Assembly: GCA_963783235.1 (NCBI GenBank)
Contig: CAWAMN010000002.1
Span: 1,178,001 to 1,242,000, forward strand
From: Thiohalomonas sp963783235
GTDB lineage: Bacteria > Pseudomonadota > Gammaproteobacteria > Thiohalomonadales > Thiohalomonadaceae
DNA: 64,000 bases
Direction: 5' to 3'
Shown here: positions 8,730 to 18,100 of the stretch, in pieces
Layout: each line of letters begins with the position of its first letter
How positions within the stretch are numbered: position 1 is the stretch's first letter
The notes under the pieces: generated by a model
Told to the model about the DNA's origin: nothing
The model's database searches: none
Seen by the model: the letters and a program-made list of their open reading frames with translations, nothing else
Translations under genes and position numbers: made by a program

Positions 8730-9089
8730 CTATAAAGCTGACTTGTAGTGCAGCGCCTGATGCGGCCGCACATAGCGCAAATCAATCCCGTCGAGCAGCC
8801 AGTTGAGCTGCTGGCCGGTGAGCGTAGCCAGTTCGCCGCCGAGAAAGACCGGCCACTTGAAGCGCTCCTTCTCCAGACGCTTCATCCACAGGCAAAAGCC
8901 GGAGCCTTCCCAGTAGAGCATCTTGACCTTGTCGCGGCGCCGGTTGACGAAGACGAACAGCCGCTCGGAGAACGGGTCGAGTTCCAGCTCGGCTTCGACC
9001 AGCACCGCCAAGCCATTGATGCCCTTTCGAAAGTCCACCGGCTTGAGGCAAACATACACCTCAGGCAGGTCGTTACTCGGGCGCATCAT
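8730..9089 (-). CDS. tnpB: IS66 accessory protein TnpB
   Basis: 119 residues with the family signature (YVCLKPVDFRKGINGLAVLV, then FVNRRRDKVKMLYWEGSGF). Full length for IS66 Orf2. It overlaps tnpA by 4 bp upstream and is followed by tnpC after a short gap. It is needed for transposition of the classical IS66 subgroup; its biochemical role is not established by sequence. Confidence 0.95.
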   Translation of the reverse strand: MMRPSNDLPEVYVCLKPVDFRKGINGLAVLVEAELELDPFSERLFVFVNRRRDKVKMLYWEGSGFCLWMKRLEKERFKWPVFLGGELATLTGQQLNWLLDGIDLRYVRPHQALHYKSAL

Positions 9090-9418
9090 CCGGCCAAGGC
9101 CCTTACCAACTCCGCCACCCAGGCCGGCTCGGTGCTGTTATCGAACTCCAGCGCCACGCCCGTCGGCAAGACAACGCGGCAGCGGCCCAGTCCGCGACCG
9201 TCAACGACACGGGCTTTTTGAAACAGGCGAGGCCGCGCGGGATTATCGCCGAGGACGCCTTTGCGCCGGAGCGTGGACTTCCAGTTATAGAAGGCCGTTA
9301 CGTTCAACTCATGCGCCTTGGCGTACTGGCGCATCGACTGTCCGGACTGCTCGCAGGCCCGGATGTGATCAAGCCAGACGCGCTGCTTGTCGGTGAGTGA
9401 GATTTCCGTGGTGTCCAT
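9086..9418 (-). CDS. tnpA: IS66 accessory protein TnpA
   Basis: 110-residue HTH protein beginning MDTTEISLTDKQ, the first gene of the element and the same as the copy at 319-651. The C-terminal half (VVLPTGVALEFDNSTEPAWV, then AELVRALAG) is the conserved IS66 Orf1 tail. The ATG at 9418 was preferred over 9451 because conserved sequence starts here. Confidence 0.9.
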   Translation of the reverse strand: MDTTEISLTDKQRVWLDHIRACEQSGQSMRQYAKAHELNVTAFYNWKSTLRRKGVLGDNPARPRLFQKARVVDGRGLGRCRVVLPTGVALEFDNSTEPAWVAELVRALAG

Positions 9419-9504
9419 GCTGTGCTCCGGTTTGCTTGACTGCCGGTGCACAGTGTTGCCCCTCAGAATGCGCGAGAGAAGTACGGGGAAGAATTACCGG
9501 TTAC

Positions 9505-9512
9505 GCCTTGTT
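9505..9512 (+). repeat. Target site duplication, right
   Basis: The second GCCTTGTT, directly after the IS66 end (..GGTTAC at 9504). The recombinase reading frame resumes immediately after it with FMLGFRCG. Confidence 0.95.
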
Positions 9513-11114
9513 TTCATGCTTGGATTTCGGTGCGGTCTCCGGCGCCGAGAGGCATCACATCTTGAGCTGCCGGACCTACATCTCGCTAAACCTAGCGAAC
9601 TGCTCATTCGCCCGTATTTCCACCGTTTCTTGAAGAGCACGAGTTCGGTTCGCAAGCTGCCGTTAGAGGTGCTGTTAGAGCCTCAAGAAATGGACGAGCT
9701 GGTGGACTGGCATAGCCATCGGGCTCGACAGATCGAACATCGAGGTGGTCACCCCTTCCTCTTCAGCATTCCTGCTCGGGGCCATGCGTGCATTCCCCAG
9801 GACACGCTTTTCCCGGTGATTCATCGTGCAATGCGGGAGGTAACGGGCGATCCAACGATCCGCTTTCACAGTCTGCGGCACAGCTTCGCAAGCTGGACCG
9901 TGTTGCGTCTTGTGGTTGGCGATCATTTGCCCGAACATGAGTTGTTCCGTACGCTGCCCAAAACGCGGGAATTTCTTGATAGTTCGGTGGAATTTAGAAA
10001 GAGGCTTTACGGAACCGACCACCCCACCCGCAAGCATTTTTTCTCTGTAGCATCGCTACTCGGCCACTCGGCGCCGGATATTAGTCTGGAACACTACATT
10101 CACTGGTGCGATGTATTGCTCGCGGAATTCACGCGGAAGTTTGCTCAGGACATCAGCAAAACCGCCTTTATCGGCGCCTCAGGCGTTGCTGTGAGTACGG
10201 CCCAGCGGTGGTGGAAGGAGGGAGGTCTCAAGGAATTAGTGAAACGGCGACGGCAAATCGCGATAAAGCATAAACTCCTGCTAAAACCAGACAACGCCGT
10301 ATACCGGCCCAAGGAAAAACTGCCCGTTGAGGATGACTCCTTCACCTTTGAAAGAGTTTGGAACTGCATGTACCTGCGAACCGCTCGAGGATTTGAATAC
10401 GAAAACCTCTCCGCTCGTTATGGATTCAGCGTCAGCCAAATTCAAGCGATGGAGTCAAAGGCATTAGAGATCAGCCGTCTTTCTGATGGTGGTCGCCACT
10501 GCACATTGAGGCATCGCTCAGTAAGACATGTACTTGATCTATCCCGTCCTGAAGAAAAGACGTTGCTTCCCGTGCCGATACGACCGGGAGCTGCTGAACT
10601 GCGTCGTGTGACTGGCCTAATTGGCGAACCTCTTATCCATGAGCTGCATAACAACCTTAATAGCTTGCGTCCGCTCCTGGATTACTACGTAGAAAACGGA
10701 TGGCGGACTGACAACCACCTGTATTTCCGTAATCCAGACAGCCCAGCGATGGCCCTTCAATACTTGGCATTTCTACAGCGGCTCGGGCTGGCTCGTGATT
10801 CCATAGAACTGACGGTACGGGATCAGCGGAAACGCTCGCCGGTAGTGGCCAAATGGCGGCGGGCTCTTGGCAGAGAGTGGACCAAAGACATCAACAGGAA
10901 CGCCCCGACCAATGTCGATAGCGAGGCGGCGATCACATGGCTGGGAATACGTCCCTTGTTTCCGTCTCCAGAGGCGGGCAAAGCTATGAGTTCGCCGGCT
11001 TTTCGGTACCTGATGATATGCGCTGCGATATATGCTGATGCCCTATTAGATGTTGATCCTTCGCGGGTGCCGGCCAGATCGCCAATTAGCTTTTCCAGCG
11101 GGGGCGGATTCTGA
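9513..11114 (+). pseudogene. Giant tyrosine recombinase, 3' part with the full catalytic domain
   Basis: The remaining 533 codons of the gene started at 5571. It contains all catalytic boxes: box I Arg in FMLGFRCGLRRREASHLEL (first Arg of RRR at about 9540), a beta-hairpin Lys in SSVRKLPLEV, HSLRHSFAS, LLGHSAPD, and the nucleophile Tyr in ISLEHYIHW (codon 10095-10097). About 340 further residues follow the Tyr, including an HTH-like segment (GASGVAVSTAQRWWKEGG). Such a long C-terminal extension is unusual for integrases. It has no own start. An ATG inside the IS66 end (9387) is in frame and could give a 575-residue chimera that keeps the whole catalytic domain. Confidence 0.82.
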
Positions 11115-11228
11115 AAGGGGGTCCTCGGACAGGACGCTAAAGGGAACTAACCCTTTTACCCCGACCCCTTTAAACCTGGCTTCCTTACCCTCCTTGACGC
11201 GTTACGGAAAGCGTAATAGGCTCCACCC

Positions 11229-11510
11229 ATGATTAAGACGTTCCGCGGTAGGGAAACGGCAGCCCTGTTTGCCGATGAGCGGGTGCGACGCATACCGCCC
11301 GCGATCAGGCAAGTGGCCCGGCGCAAGCTGGTGCAACTGGATCAGGTCTCGCGTGTAGAAGAGTTGCGGGTACCGCCCGGAAACCGATTAGAGCCGCTCG
11401 CCGGAGACCGGCAGGGGCAATGGAGCATTCGCGTCAATGCCCAGTGGCGAATCTGCTTTCGTTTCGAAGACGGTCACGCCTGGGATGTCGAGGTAGTCGA
11501 TTATCACTGA
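11229..11510 (+). CDS. higB: HigB-type mRNA interferase toxin
   Basis: 93 residues of the RelE/HigB type II toxin fold, starting MIKTFRGRETAALFADERVR. The HigB signature at the C-terminal end is intact (LEPLAGDRQGQWSIRVNAQW then RICFRFEDG and VEVVDYH). Members cleave mRNA on the ribosome. The antitoxin follows after 11 bp, in the toxin-first order characteristic of higBA. It lies between the recombinase operon and the tRNA fragment, a typical place for an island-stabilising module. Confidence 0.93.
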   Translation: MIKTFRGRETAALFADERVRRIPPAIRQVARRKLVQLDQVSRVEELRVPPGNRLEPLAGDRQGQWSIRVNAQWRICFRFEDGHAWDVEVVDYH

Positions 11511-11521
11511 GGAGCAACGCC

Positions 11522-11884
11522 ATGACGGTACGCCGTGAAGAGATCAACAGCCTGGATTTTTCCGACCTGGTGGAGGCCGGCGGCAAGTTGCCTCCTGTCC
11601 ATCCGGGCGAGATCCTGCGCGAAGAGTTCATGAAGCCGCTGGGGCTGAGTGCCAATGCACTTGCGAAGGCACTGCATGTGCCCACCAACCGTATCACGGC
11701 CATCGTGAACGAACAGCGGGGAATCACGGCGGATACAGCGCTACGCCTGTCGCGCTACTTCGGCAGCACGGCGGAGTTTTGGCTGAATCTCCAGAAGGAC
11801 TATGAACTGCGCGTGGCCAGGCGCGACAGCTTGCCGCGCATTGCCAGTGAGATTGAGCCCTGTTCGGGGCAGCAACGGGGTTGA
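11522..11884 (+). CDS. higA: HigA-type antitoxin (XRE family)
   Basis: 120 residues. The addiction-module signature PPVHPGEILREEFMKPLGLS is followed by an XRE HTH (ANALAKALHVPTNRITAIVN) and FGSTAEFWLNLQKDYELRVA. It binds and neutralises HigB and represses the operon. A ribosome site (GAGGAG) lies before the ATG at 11522. The protein has a ~20-residue N-terminal extension relative to the shortest HigA proteins. Confidence 0.93.
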   Translation: MTVRREEINSLDFSDLVEAGGKLPPVHPGEILREEFMKPLGLSANALAKALHVPTNRITAIVNEQRGITADTALRLSRYFGSTAEFWLNLQKDYELRVARRDSLPRIASEIEPCSGQQRG

Positions 11885-12321
11885 AGGCTGCTGCGGGCAT
11901 GTGCTGGAGAAACTGCCGCTATCGGTCCGCAGCTGGGAGTGCCCAAGTGCGGGGCAGAGCATGACCGTTATCAACGCGGCCCGAAATGTTTTGATGTTTG
12001 CTACCGGCGGGAGGCCGAATTGGCTTTGAACCGATCTCAATGAGATACCTTTGAGTCAGGAATCAGTTTCACTGCCTCGCAATTGAAATTAACTTTATTA
12101 GTATATTCTTGTTTTCCGATATGAACGGAGTGTGGGCAATTCGGCTAGCGGTCAAAATCATCTGCGAAATCTGCCTGCGCGAAGATCTCAGTTGTGCCCA
12201 CGTTGTGCGTTCTAACTAGTAAATAATGGGGCTTCCCATCAAACGTCAAATGCTAAATTTTCCCCTATTTACAACGAGTTAAGTGCAATTAGGCAGGTGT
12301 AGTACTATGTAGGGGACCACA
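11885..12321. other. Non-coding island edge
   Basis: 437 bp between higA and the tRNA fragment with no credible gene. The second half is clearly more AT-rich than the flanks, as expected near an attachment site. A short inverted repeat ATCTCAATGAGAT lies near 12036-12048. Confidence 0.5.
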
Positions 12322-12365
12322 CTCCGGAGGGGAAGTCAGAGGTTCGAATCCTCTCGGGCGCGCCA
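12322..12365 (+). repeat. 3' half of tRNA-Arg(CCG): probable attachment-site remnant
   Basis: Starting at the anticodon loop (CTCCGGA), the sequence runs through variable loop, a perfect T-arm (AGAGG, TTCGAAT, CCTCT at 12338-12354) and the acceptor 3' strand CGGGCGC plus G and CCA (12355-12365). This matches the 3' half of bacterial tRNA-Arg(CCG), whose 5' end should be GCGCCCG. Nothing upstream forms a D-arm or 5' acceptor strand, so it is not a tRNA gene. tRNA 3' halves are standard integrase core sites. Its orientation places the island to the left and the intact tRNA beyond position 1. Confidence 0.82.
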
Positions 12366-12545
12366 ATTCCCTGATTTTCCTCAGTTTTTATTCCTGAAAG
12401 TCGTCGCGAATGGGGCATTTGAGCGTTGGCGTTCGGAGCCAATGCTTAAGTTCTCGGCGGTGGTTTCAGGTCATTTGATTTTTTGGCGAAAACCAGTTGT
12501 ACCTCGCCACCATACCTTCCTTCTCTCCCAAAAGATCAACAGACC
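12366..12545. other. Spacer between att remnant and amidotransferase
   Basis: 180 bp without a gene. It starts with the original downstream flank of the tRNA-like site and ends at the 3' end of the Wadjet-linked operon. I saw no clear Rho-independent terminator. Confidence 0.4.
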
Positions 12546-13229
12546 CTAGCTCGCCAGGGCATCCAGGAAGGCGAACCATTTCCCGCGCAAGCGCTCGAAC
12601 CGCTCGGGCCGGGAAAGCATCGCCTCGCGGGACTGCACGAACTCGCCTGCCGGAAGCGGTGCGTCGTGGTCAGCGAACACGCCAGCCGCACCGGGTGTGA
12701 TCTCCGGGTGAAACTGGAAGGCCCAGACCCGTCCCTCGTGGACAAAGCCCTGGTTTTTGCAGCCGGCACTTTCAGCGAAAGGCGTTACGCCCGGCGGTAG
12801 TTCGAAACGGTCGCCATGCCAGTGAAAGGCCTCGTTTTCAGTATCGGGCAGCAACTTTTCAAGCGGAGCGGGTGCGGCGGTACGCTCCAGAGGAAACCAA
12901 CCGATCTCCTGGCACCCGTTGCTCACCACCGGCCCGCCCAGCACATCGCTGATCAGTTGAGCGCCGAGGCAGATACCGATAACGGTGCGTTCGGCTTTGA
13001 TGACCTCCCCGATGAAGCGCTTTTCTTCCGGAAACCAGGGATACGCCTGCTCCTCGTAGATGTTCATCGGCCCGCCCATGACGACAAGCCAGTCGAAGCT
13101 GTCGGGCGCGGGCAGGGCCTCGCCCTCGAAAAGTCGTGTACCGGCGACCGAATGGCCGCGCGCGCCGGCCCACTCGGCGGTACTTCCCAACCCTTCGTAG
13201 GGTACGTGCTGCAGATAATGGATTCGCAT
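12546..13229 (-). CDS. Class I glutamine amidotransferase-like protein
   Basis: 227 residues starting MRIHYLQHVPYEGLGSTAEW. The GATase1 triad is present: the nucleophile elbow VIGICLGAQLISDVLGG (Cys near 88) and FQFHPEITPG (His and Glu near 171-173). Such stand-alone proteins resemble GMP synthase amidotransferase domains and hydrolyse glutamine or gamma-glutamyl compounds; the exact substrate is unknown. It is the last gene of a minus-strand run that begins with jetA, 18 bp after the CoA-binding gene. Whether it takes part in defence is unknown. Confidence 0.88.
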   Translation of the reverse strand: MRIHYLQHVPYEGLGSTAEWAGARGHSVAGTRLFEGEALPAPDSFDWLVVMGGPMNIYEEQAYPWFPEEKRFIGEVIKAERTVIGICLGAQLISDVLGGPVVSNGCQEIGWFPLERTAAPAPLEKLLPDTENEAFHWHGDRFELPPGVTPFAESAGCKNQGFVHEGRVWAFQFHPEITPGAAGVFADHDAPLPAGEFVQSREAMLSRPERFERLRGKWFAFLDALAS

Positions 13230-13247
13230 TTGAGCCCTCGCGGTTAA

Positions 13248-13691
13248 TCAGAATTGACGCGTACGCAGCATCACCAGCGTACAGCCCCGGATGCACTCCG
13301 CGCCTTCCCGGGCAAGGCGCTCCTCCAGCACATCGGATTCGGTTCCCGGATTGAAGATCACCCGTTTCGGGGCGAGCGCGGCAATATCCTCAATCATTGG
13401 GGCGGTACGCCGGGGGCCGACATAAAGCGCCAACGTATGGACCGGGCCCTTGATGTCCCGCAGGTCGTGCATAACGGCGATTCCTTCGATCTCCTCGATC
13501 TTCGGGTGCACCGGAACCACAGAATAGCCGCCTTCCATCAACAGGCGCTGGGCGCGGTTCGAATAGCGATCCGCCTTGGGGCTCGCGCCGAGAATGACCA
13601 CCCGGTGTTCGACCGGGTTGGCGGGGAGGGAACTCGTAGTTTGCAGGTTCACAGAATATTCCGACTCGGACCAAGTGGGGGACAATATCAT
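13248..13691 (-). CDS. CoA-binding domain protein (YccU-like)
   Basis: 147 residues containing the Rossmann-type CoA-binding domain: HRVVILGASPKADRYSNRAQ, then GYSVVPVHPKIEEIEGI, VGPRRTAPMIEDI and RVIFNPGTESDVLEERLARE. Family members bind CoA; their cellular role is poorly known. The start at 13691 overlaps the stop of jetD (ATGA). A longer open frame exists upstream but only overlaps jetD. The coupling implies co-translation with JetD, although similar genes occur without Wadjet elsewhere. Confidence 0.87.
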   Translation of the reverse strand: MILSPTWSESEYSVNLQTTSSLPANPVEHRVVILGASPKADRYSNRAQRLLMEGGYSVVPVHPKIEEIEGIAVMHDLRDIKGPVHTLALYVGPRRTAPMIEDIAALAPKRVIFNPGTESDVLEERLAREGAECIRGCTLVMLRTRQF

Positions 13692-14860
13692 AAGCTGGAA
13701 GCCTGTTTTGACTTCCCCGGCTTTTCGGAAATGGCCTGGACGGCCTCCTGATCGATGAAGGTTCGATGCCTGCGGATAGCGGGGAGAAGGACCGAGTCGG
13801 CGTAGGGGCAACCCGTGGCGCCGGGATCCACCTGCTCCTCCTTGGCGGCCAGTTCGCCCGCATGCCCCTCTCCCTTTTCAAGCAACCGAAGCATGGGCTC
13901 ATAGCCCGGCTGCCAGGCGCGCACCTCACCGAAGCGCCGACGCAGTGCTTTGAGGATCCCGAAGCCGGCGTAATCGAGATCGCCCCAGAACCCAACCGGC
14001 AAGGCCGCATCATAGTCGCCGCTCCACCAACGGACAAAGGTGGATTGTGCGGCGTGATCCGAGTTTTGGTGGAAATGCAGGCTGGCGGCTTCAGCTTCCC
14101 GTATCCGGCCGGCACTACCACGGTATCCGGCTACATAGACCAAGGCGGTAGATGGCCAGGAAAATGCGTCGGCCACGAGTTGAAGATAGGTGTCCTGGTT
14201 CTCCACAAACAGCACGTTTTGAAATCCGGACGGCAGGTGGACATGAACCAGTACCGGACGTGTTCGGAGCACCAATTCGGGAAATAGCCGATGCACCAGA
14301 TCTTCACGGCTATCGAGGCATTTGGAATGCCCCCAGAAACAGCGGGCGGCGAGTTGGCGAAGGGTAAGCCCCTCTTTCCGCACTTCATCAATGGATGCAA
14401 AAGCCGCGACGACCTCTTCTGCGCTTTTGCCGGGAAGCTCCATCGTGCGCTCCAGCAAAGCGGCACCGCCACCGGCGAACCGGCCCGCATAGTGCGTGAC
14501 TGCCGCTCCCCAGGACTCCCGATACGGCACTCGAAGCGGACGTTCGAACCAGGTCCGAAGGAGAGCTTCCGCCTTAGGGATCAGACGCAGCCGCGCGCCT
14601 TCGAACTCGGCGGCCAAACGGTCGCGTTTGCGATCCGGAACAATTTCGATTACCCGACCTTCCAGCGACTTCAGCAAGGCCCAGAGGCGATCGGCGGCTT
14701 CATCGTGGCGAAAAAGCGCGGGAAAGGTCTTTGCGTTGACCGGAAGCTGAACCGGCAGGCTACGCTGCTCCGATGACTTGCTGTCGAGGCGGTCGAGAAA
14801 GGTATTGAGGGCAGCCCTGATGTCGGGCTCGTCATCTAACCAGGGCGGCTTTGAGCTCAT
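13688..14860 (-). CDS. jetD: Wadjet system nuclease subunit JetD
   Basis: 390 residues. JetD is the Toprim-fold nuclease that cuts circular DNA trapped by the JetABC SMC motor. The C-terminal DUF2220/Toprim region shows the acidic Glu in NVLFVENQDTYLQL and the DxD pair in FWGDLDYAGFGILKAL. The N-terminal half (RTWFERPLRVPYRESWGAA) fits the DUF3322-type domain found with it. The start is ATG 14860 with GGAAAA before it; an in-frame GTG at 14875 is possible. It is separated from jetC by 295 bp containing a MITE, unlike the tight spacing usual in the operon. Confidence 0.9.
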   Translation of the reverse strand: MSSKPPWLDDEPDIRAALNTFLDRLDSKSSEQRSLPVQLPVNAKTFPALFRHDEAADRLWALLKSLEGRVIEIVPDRKRDRLAAEFEGARLRLIPKAEALLRTWFERPLRVPYRESWGAAVTHYAGRFAGGGAALLERTMELPGKSAEEVVAAFASIDEVRKEGLTLRQLAARCFWGHSKCLDSREDLVHRLFPELVLRTRPVLVHVHLPSGFQNVLFVENQDTYLQLVADAFSWPSTALVYVAGYRGSAGRIREAEAASLHFHQNSDHAAQSTFVRWWSGDYDAALPVGFWGDLDYAGFGILKALRRRFGEVRAWQPGYEPMLRLLEKGEGHAGELAAKEEQVDPGATGCPYADSVLLPAIRRHRTFIDQEAVQAISEKPGKSKQASSL

Positions 14861-14888
14861 CGGGTGATTTTCCACGGGATTGCCTCAG

Positions 14889-15030
14889 CAGGCTGTTGAA
14901 AAACTCCCTCTCCCCCCGGGAGAGGGCCGGGGTGAGGGGGTTCAATGCAGGTAACTACCTGGTTTTTTAACCCCCTCATCCTAGCCTTCTCCCTGAGGGA
15001 GAAGGGACAAAACCCTTTTTCAACAGCCTG
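14889..15030. repeat. MITE-like palindromic element, copy 1
   Basis: 142 bp bounded by inverted CAGGCTGTTGAAAAA/TTTTTCAACAGCCTG ends, with internal inverted blocks (GAGGGCCGGGGTGAGGGG and CCCCCTCATCCTAGCC). Homologous copies lie at 27359-27502 and 49653-49792. It has no coding capacity. Here it lies inside the Wadjet operon between jetC and jetD, where its hairpins could weaken or terminate transcription into jetD. Confidence 0.85.
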
Positions 15031-15155
15031 TTAGCAAGCAAAATGTTCACATGGGCGCAATCGGTGTAGGTGGGATTCAGCACACCTTTCCCACCGTTTG
15101 GGAGGGCTCCAGACAAATCGGAGTCTTTGTCCCGAGCGGCTAGAAAACTCGATGC

Positions 15156-18100
15156 TTAAGGCTCGGCAAACTCCTCCATGAAATCCAGCTCCGCCTGCTG
15201 GTAGACGGTACGACGATGGTTGGCCCACAGCTGTTGGATGCGTTCGCGGTTGCACTGCTTGCGGTCTACCAGAACGCGGGTATCGAGCTGGCCGCGCGGT
15301 CGGTCGCTGGGGACCTTGGCGAAGACGAATTCGTTGCTGATCAGATCCATGAAGGGTCCGCATTTGCTGGTGGGCATGATGAACAGCAACTGCAGGCCCA
15401 GGCTCTCGGTCAGGTAGTGAATCACTTCGCGGGATCGGGTCTCGTCCATTTTGGAGAAGGCCTCATCGACGAGCACCATTCGCAGGTGGGTATCGCCCTC
15501 GGCGAAACGGAATGCGGAGGTGATCGCGGCGGCTCGGATGATGTAGGCGGGCGTCTCCAGCTGGCCGCCGGAGCCGGTCCCGTATTCGGAAAGCGGAATA
15601 GGCGGCTTGCCCTCCACCTCCTTGTAGATTTCGTAGCGGCGGTAGTTGCGGTAATCGGCGATGCGTTCCAGATCGCGCAGGGCGCGCTGCGGATCATCAT
15701 CCAGGAGCATGCTCATCAGCTCCTCCAGCACCCGCTTTGACTTCGCCGACAACTCCGCCTCGAAGAGCGTCAAGTCATCACCGAGGGTGGGGTTCCTGAC
15801 CACCTCCTCGAAGAAGCGGGCATAGTCCCGGTACTCGGGGATCCAGTCCGAGGCGAAACGGAAGGTTTCACGGTCGGCGCCGAAACGGTGGTGCTGAAGC
15901 TCGCGGTTGAGCAGTTCGATCTGCCGCTTTCCATCGTTGATCGCCTGGTAGATGGCATGGCAGAGATGGGTGACGAAGGCGTTGTTGAAGGCCTCTTTCA
16001 GTTCACCCAGTTGCTGATGCCTTTCCACCAGAATATTGTTCTTGAGTACGTTGTAGACGCGATCGACATCCCGCTGCAGGTCGCAGATCGCCTTGAACAG
16101 CGCCGCGTCGTACTCGCCGTCGAAACTGGCATAAGGGATGGCGTCGGCGGGGCGACAGTGCTGATTGTGGGCCTGGACTGCCTCTGCCGTCTTTCGCTCC
16201 GAGGCGTGCAGGTCCTTTTCCACCTCTTCCCGATAATTCCCGGCGTGCTCCACGTTGAGGTCGCGCGCCTCGTCGTCCGCCCTGTCGAGCGTGGCGTCCA
16301 CGTCGAAGTCGGGCCAGATGGGGGTGATGGCGTGCAGTGCCTCCTCGCGCTGCTCGACCCGCTCCCGGTTCTGCTCCTGAAGGCCGGAAAGCGCCCTCGC
16401 CTGCTTCTCCAGGTGCGCCAACTCTTTCTGGATCTGGCCGATGCGCTGGTTGAGTTCCGTCTCGCGCCGATTCAGTTCCGTCTGTTCCTCCTTCAGCTTT
16501 CTCAGCCGCTGCTCCAGATCCTTGTGCTCGGAAAGGTCGAGCTGCTCCAGCAGGTTCTTGAGTTTGCGGATTTGGCGATGGGTCGACAGAACGACGGCCA
16601 GCTGATCCGCGTACTCCAGCGGCTTCAAGGCGTCGACGGCCCGCAGGAGTGAGGTCAACTGCTGCAGCCGATCGTTCGCCCCGTTCCACTCCATCTCTAT
16701 CGACGCCAGCTCGTTCCGCTTGGCCGCCAATGCCCTCTCCCGGGCGGCGGCGCCGAACACCAGTTCGGTGTCGGGCAGGTCGCAGCGGAACATGGAGTAG
16801 CTGCCCGAGCCCATGCCATCGGGGGTGATGCCCCGGCGGGTGTGGCGCAACTCCTCGGCAGATTCCACACGCACCACCGTCCCGTAGCTGGCGGCGAGAT
16901 AGGCGCGGGCCACGGCGTGACTGAACTCCAGCACGTGAAGGATGGAGTCCGGCTCCAGACGCATGCGCTCGGCATCGCGCACCGCCTTATCCCCCTGAAT
17001 CACCCGCGCGCGGTTGTCACGGCCGGGCAGGGCGCGGACGATGCGGATCGCGTCCGCTTCGTAGCGGGGCTCGACAAGGATCGAGAAGCGCGCGCCGCCA
17101 ATGTAGCCCTCGATGGCCGCCTGCCACTGCGGGTCCTTCACCTCCACATGGTCGCAGAGTACTCTCGGGTCCGCAGCGGGGCACTGCTGGCGAATCGCCG
17201 CCAGGGCCCGCTCGACGTGGGGCGGATAGGTGACCTGATGCGCCGTGAGGCGCTCGATCTCCTGAAGCTTCTGCCGGCGCTGGTTCGCCAGGTGTTCGTA
17301 GCGGGAGCGCCGGCCATGAACCCAGCCCGCGAGTTGGTCGCGAAGCGCCTCGCCTTCGCCGCTTTCGTGCCAGCGGCTGAACCAGCCGCTGTGAATGCGC
17401 TGAATGTCACGAGCGCCATCGAGCTTGGTCTCCAGCGCGGAGAGATCATTGGACAGGTCCCGCTGGACCAGCTCATGCACGTCGATGCTGCCCTTTCCGC
17501 TGTCGGCAACTTCCCGTGCAACGGCCCCCAACTCGAGGTCGGCGATCCGCGGTGCCTCCGTCGCCAGTTCAGGATCGGTCAGGGCCGAGGCGATGGTCCG
17601 GCTCGCCTGGACATTGGCCTCGAGCTTGCCGCTCTCACCCAGCATCGCCCTGGCCTGCTCCACCAGTCGCTGGTCCGCGTGCGTGCGCTCTTTCTCCAGT
17701 TCATCCTTTTGGCGCAGGGCATCGATGCCCTGGCGCTGTGCCTCCAGGCTGACGCGTTCGTCATGCAGCTGTTCGGAGCGGGCTTGGACTTCCGCGATGG
17801 CGCTCTCGCTCTGCGCCAGTGCCCGGCGCTGCTCCTCCTGAAGCTGCTTGCCGCGCAGGTAATCCCGCTGGCGCGCCTGGTATTCGGCCTGTGCCAGGGT
17901 GTAGTCGAGCACGTTCAGCTCGATCCACTGTTCGATGTAGCGCTGGGCATGATGGCGCGCACCCTCCAGGGTTTCGATGGACTCGACCAGCCGGGCGGCG
18001 TCGCGCTCCATCCCGTGTATGGTCTTCAGCTGGCTGGAGATGTCGCGGATGGCCTCGCCCAGGTCCTTCGGTTCGAGGATCTCATCGGCCACAAAGCGAT

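Larger units (their letters stand above)
7083..9504 (-). mobile_element. Complete IS66-family insertion sequence (copy 2)
   Basis: A 2422-bp element with GTAA-starting imperfect terminal inverted repeats (GTAAGCGATTAGCG at 7083; GTAACCGGTAATTC on minus from 9504), three minus-strand genes tnpA-tnpB-tnpC, and perfect 8-bp flanking duplicates. Element plus one duplicate is 2430 bp, a multiple of three. The interrupted recombinase frame is therefore in register on both sides, and precise excision would restore it. The last 738 bp are duplicated at the window start. Confidence 0.96.
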
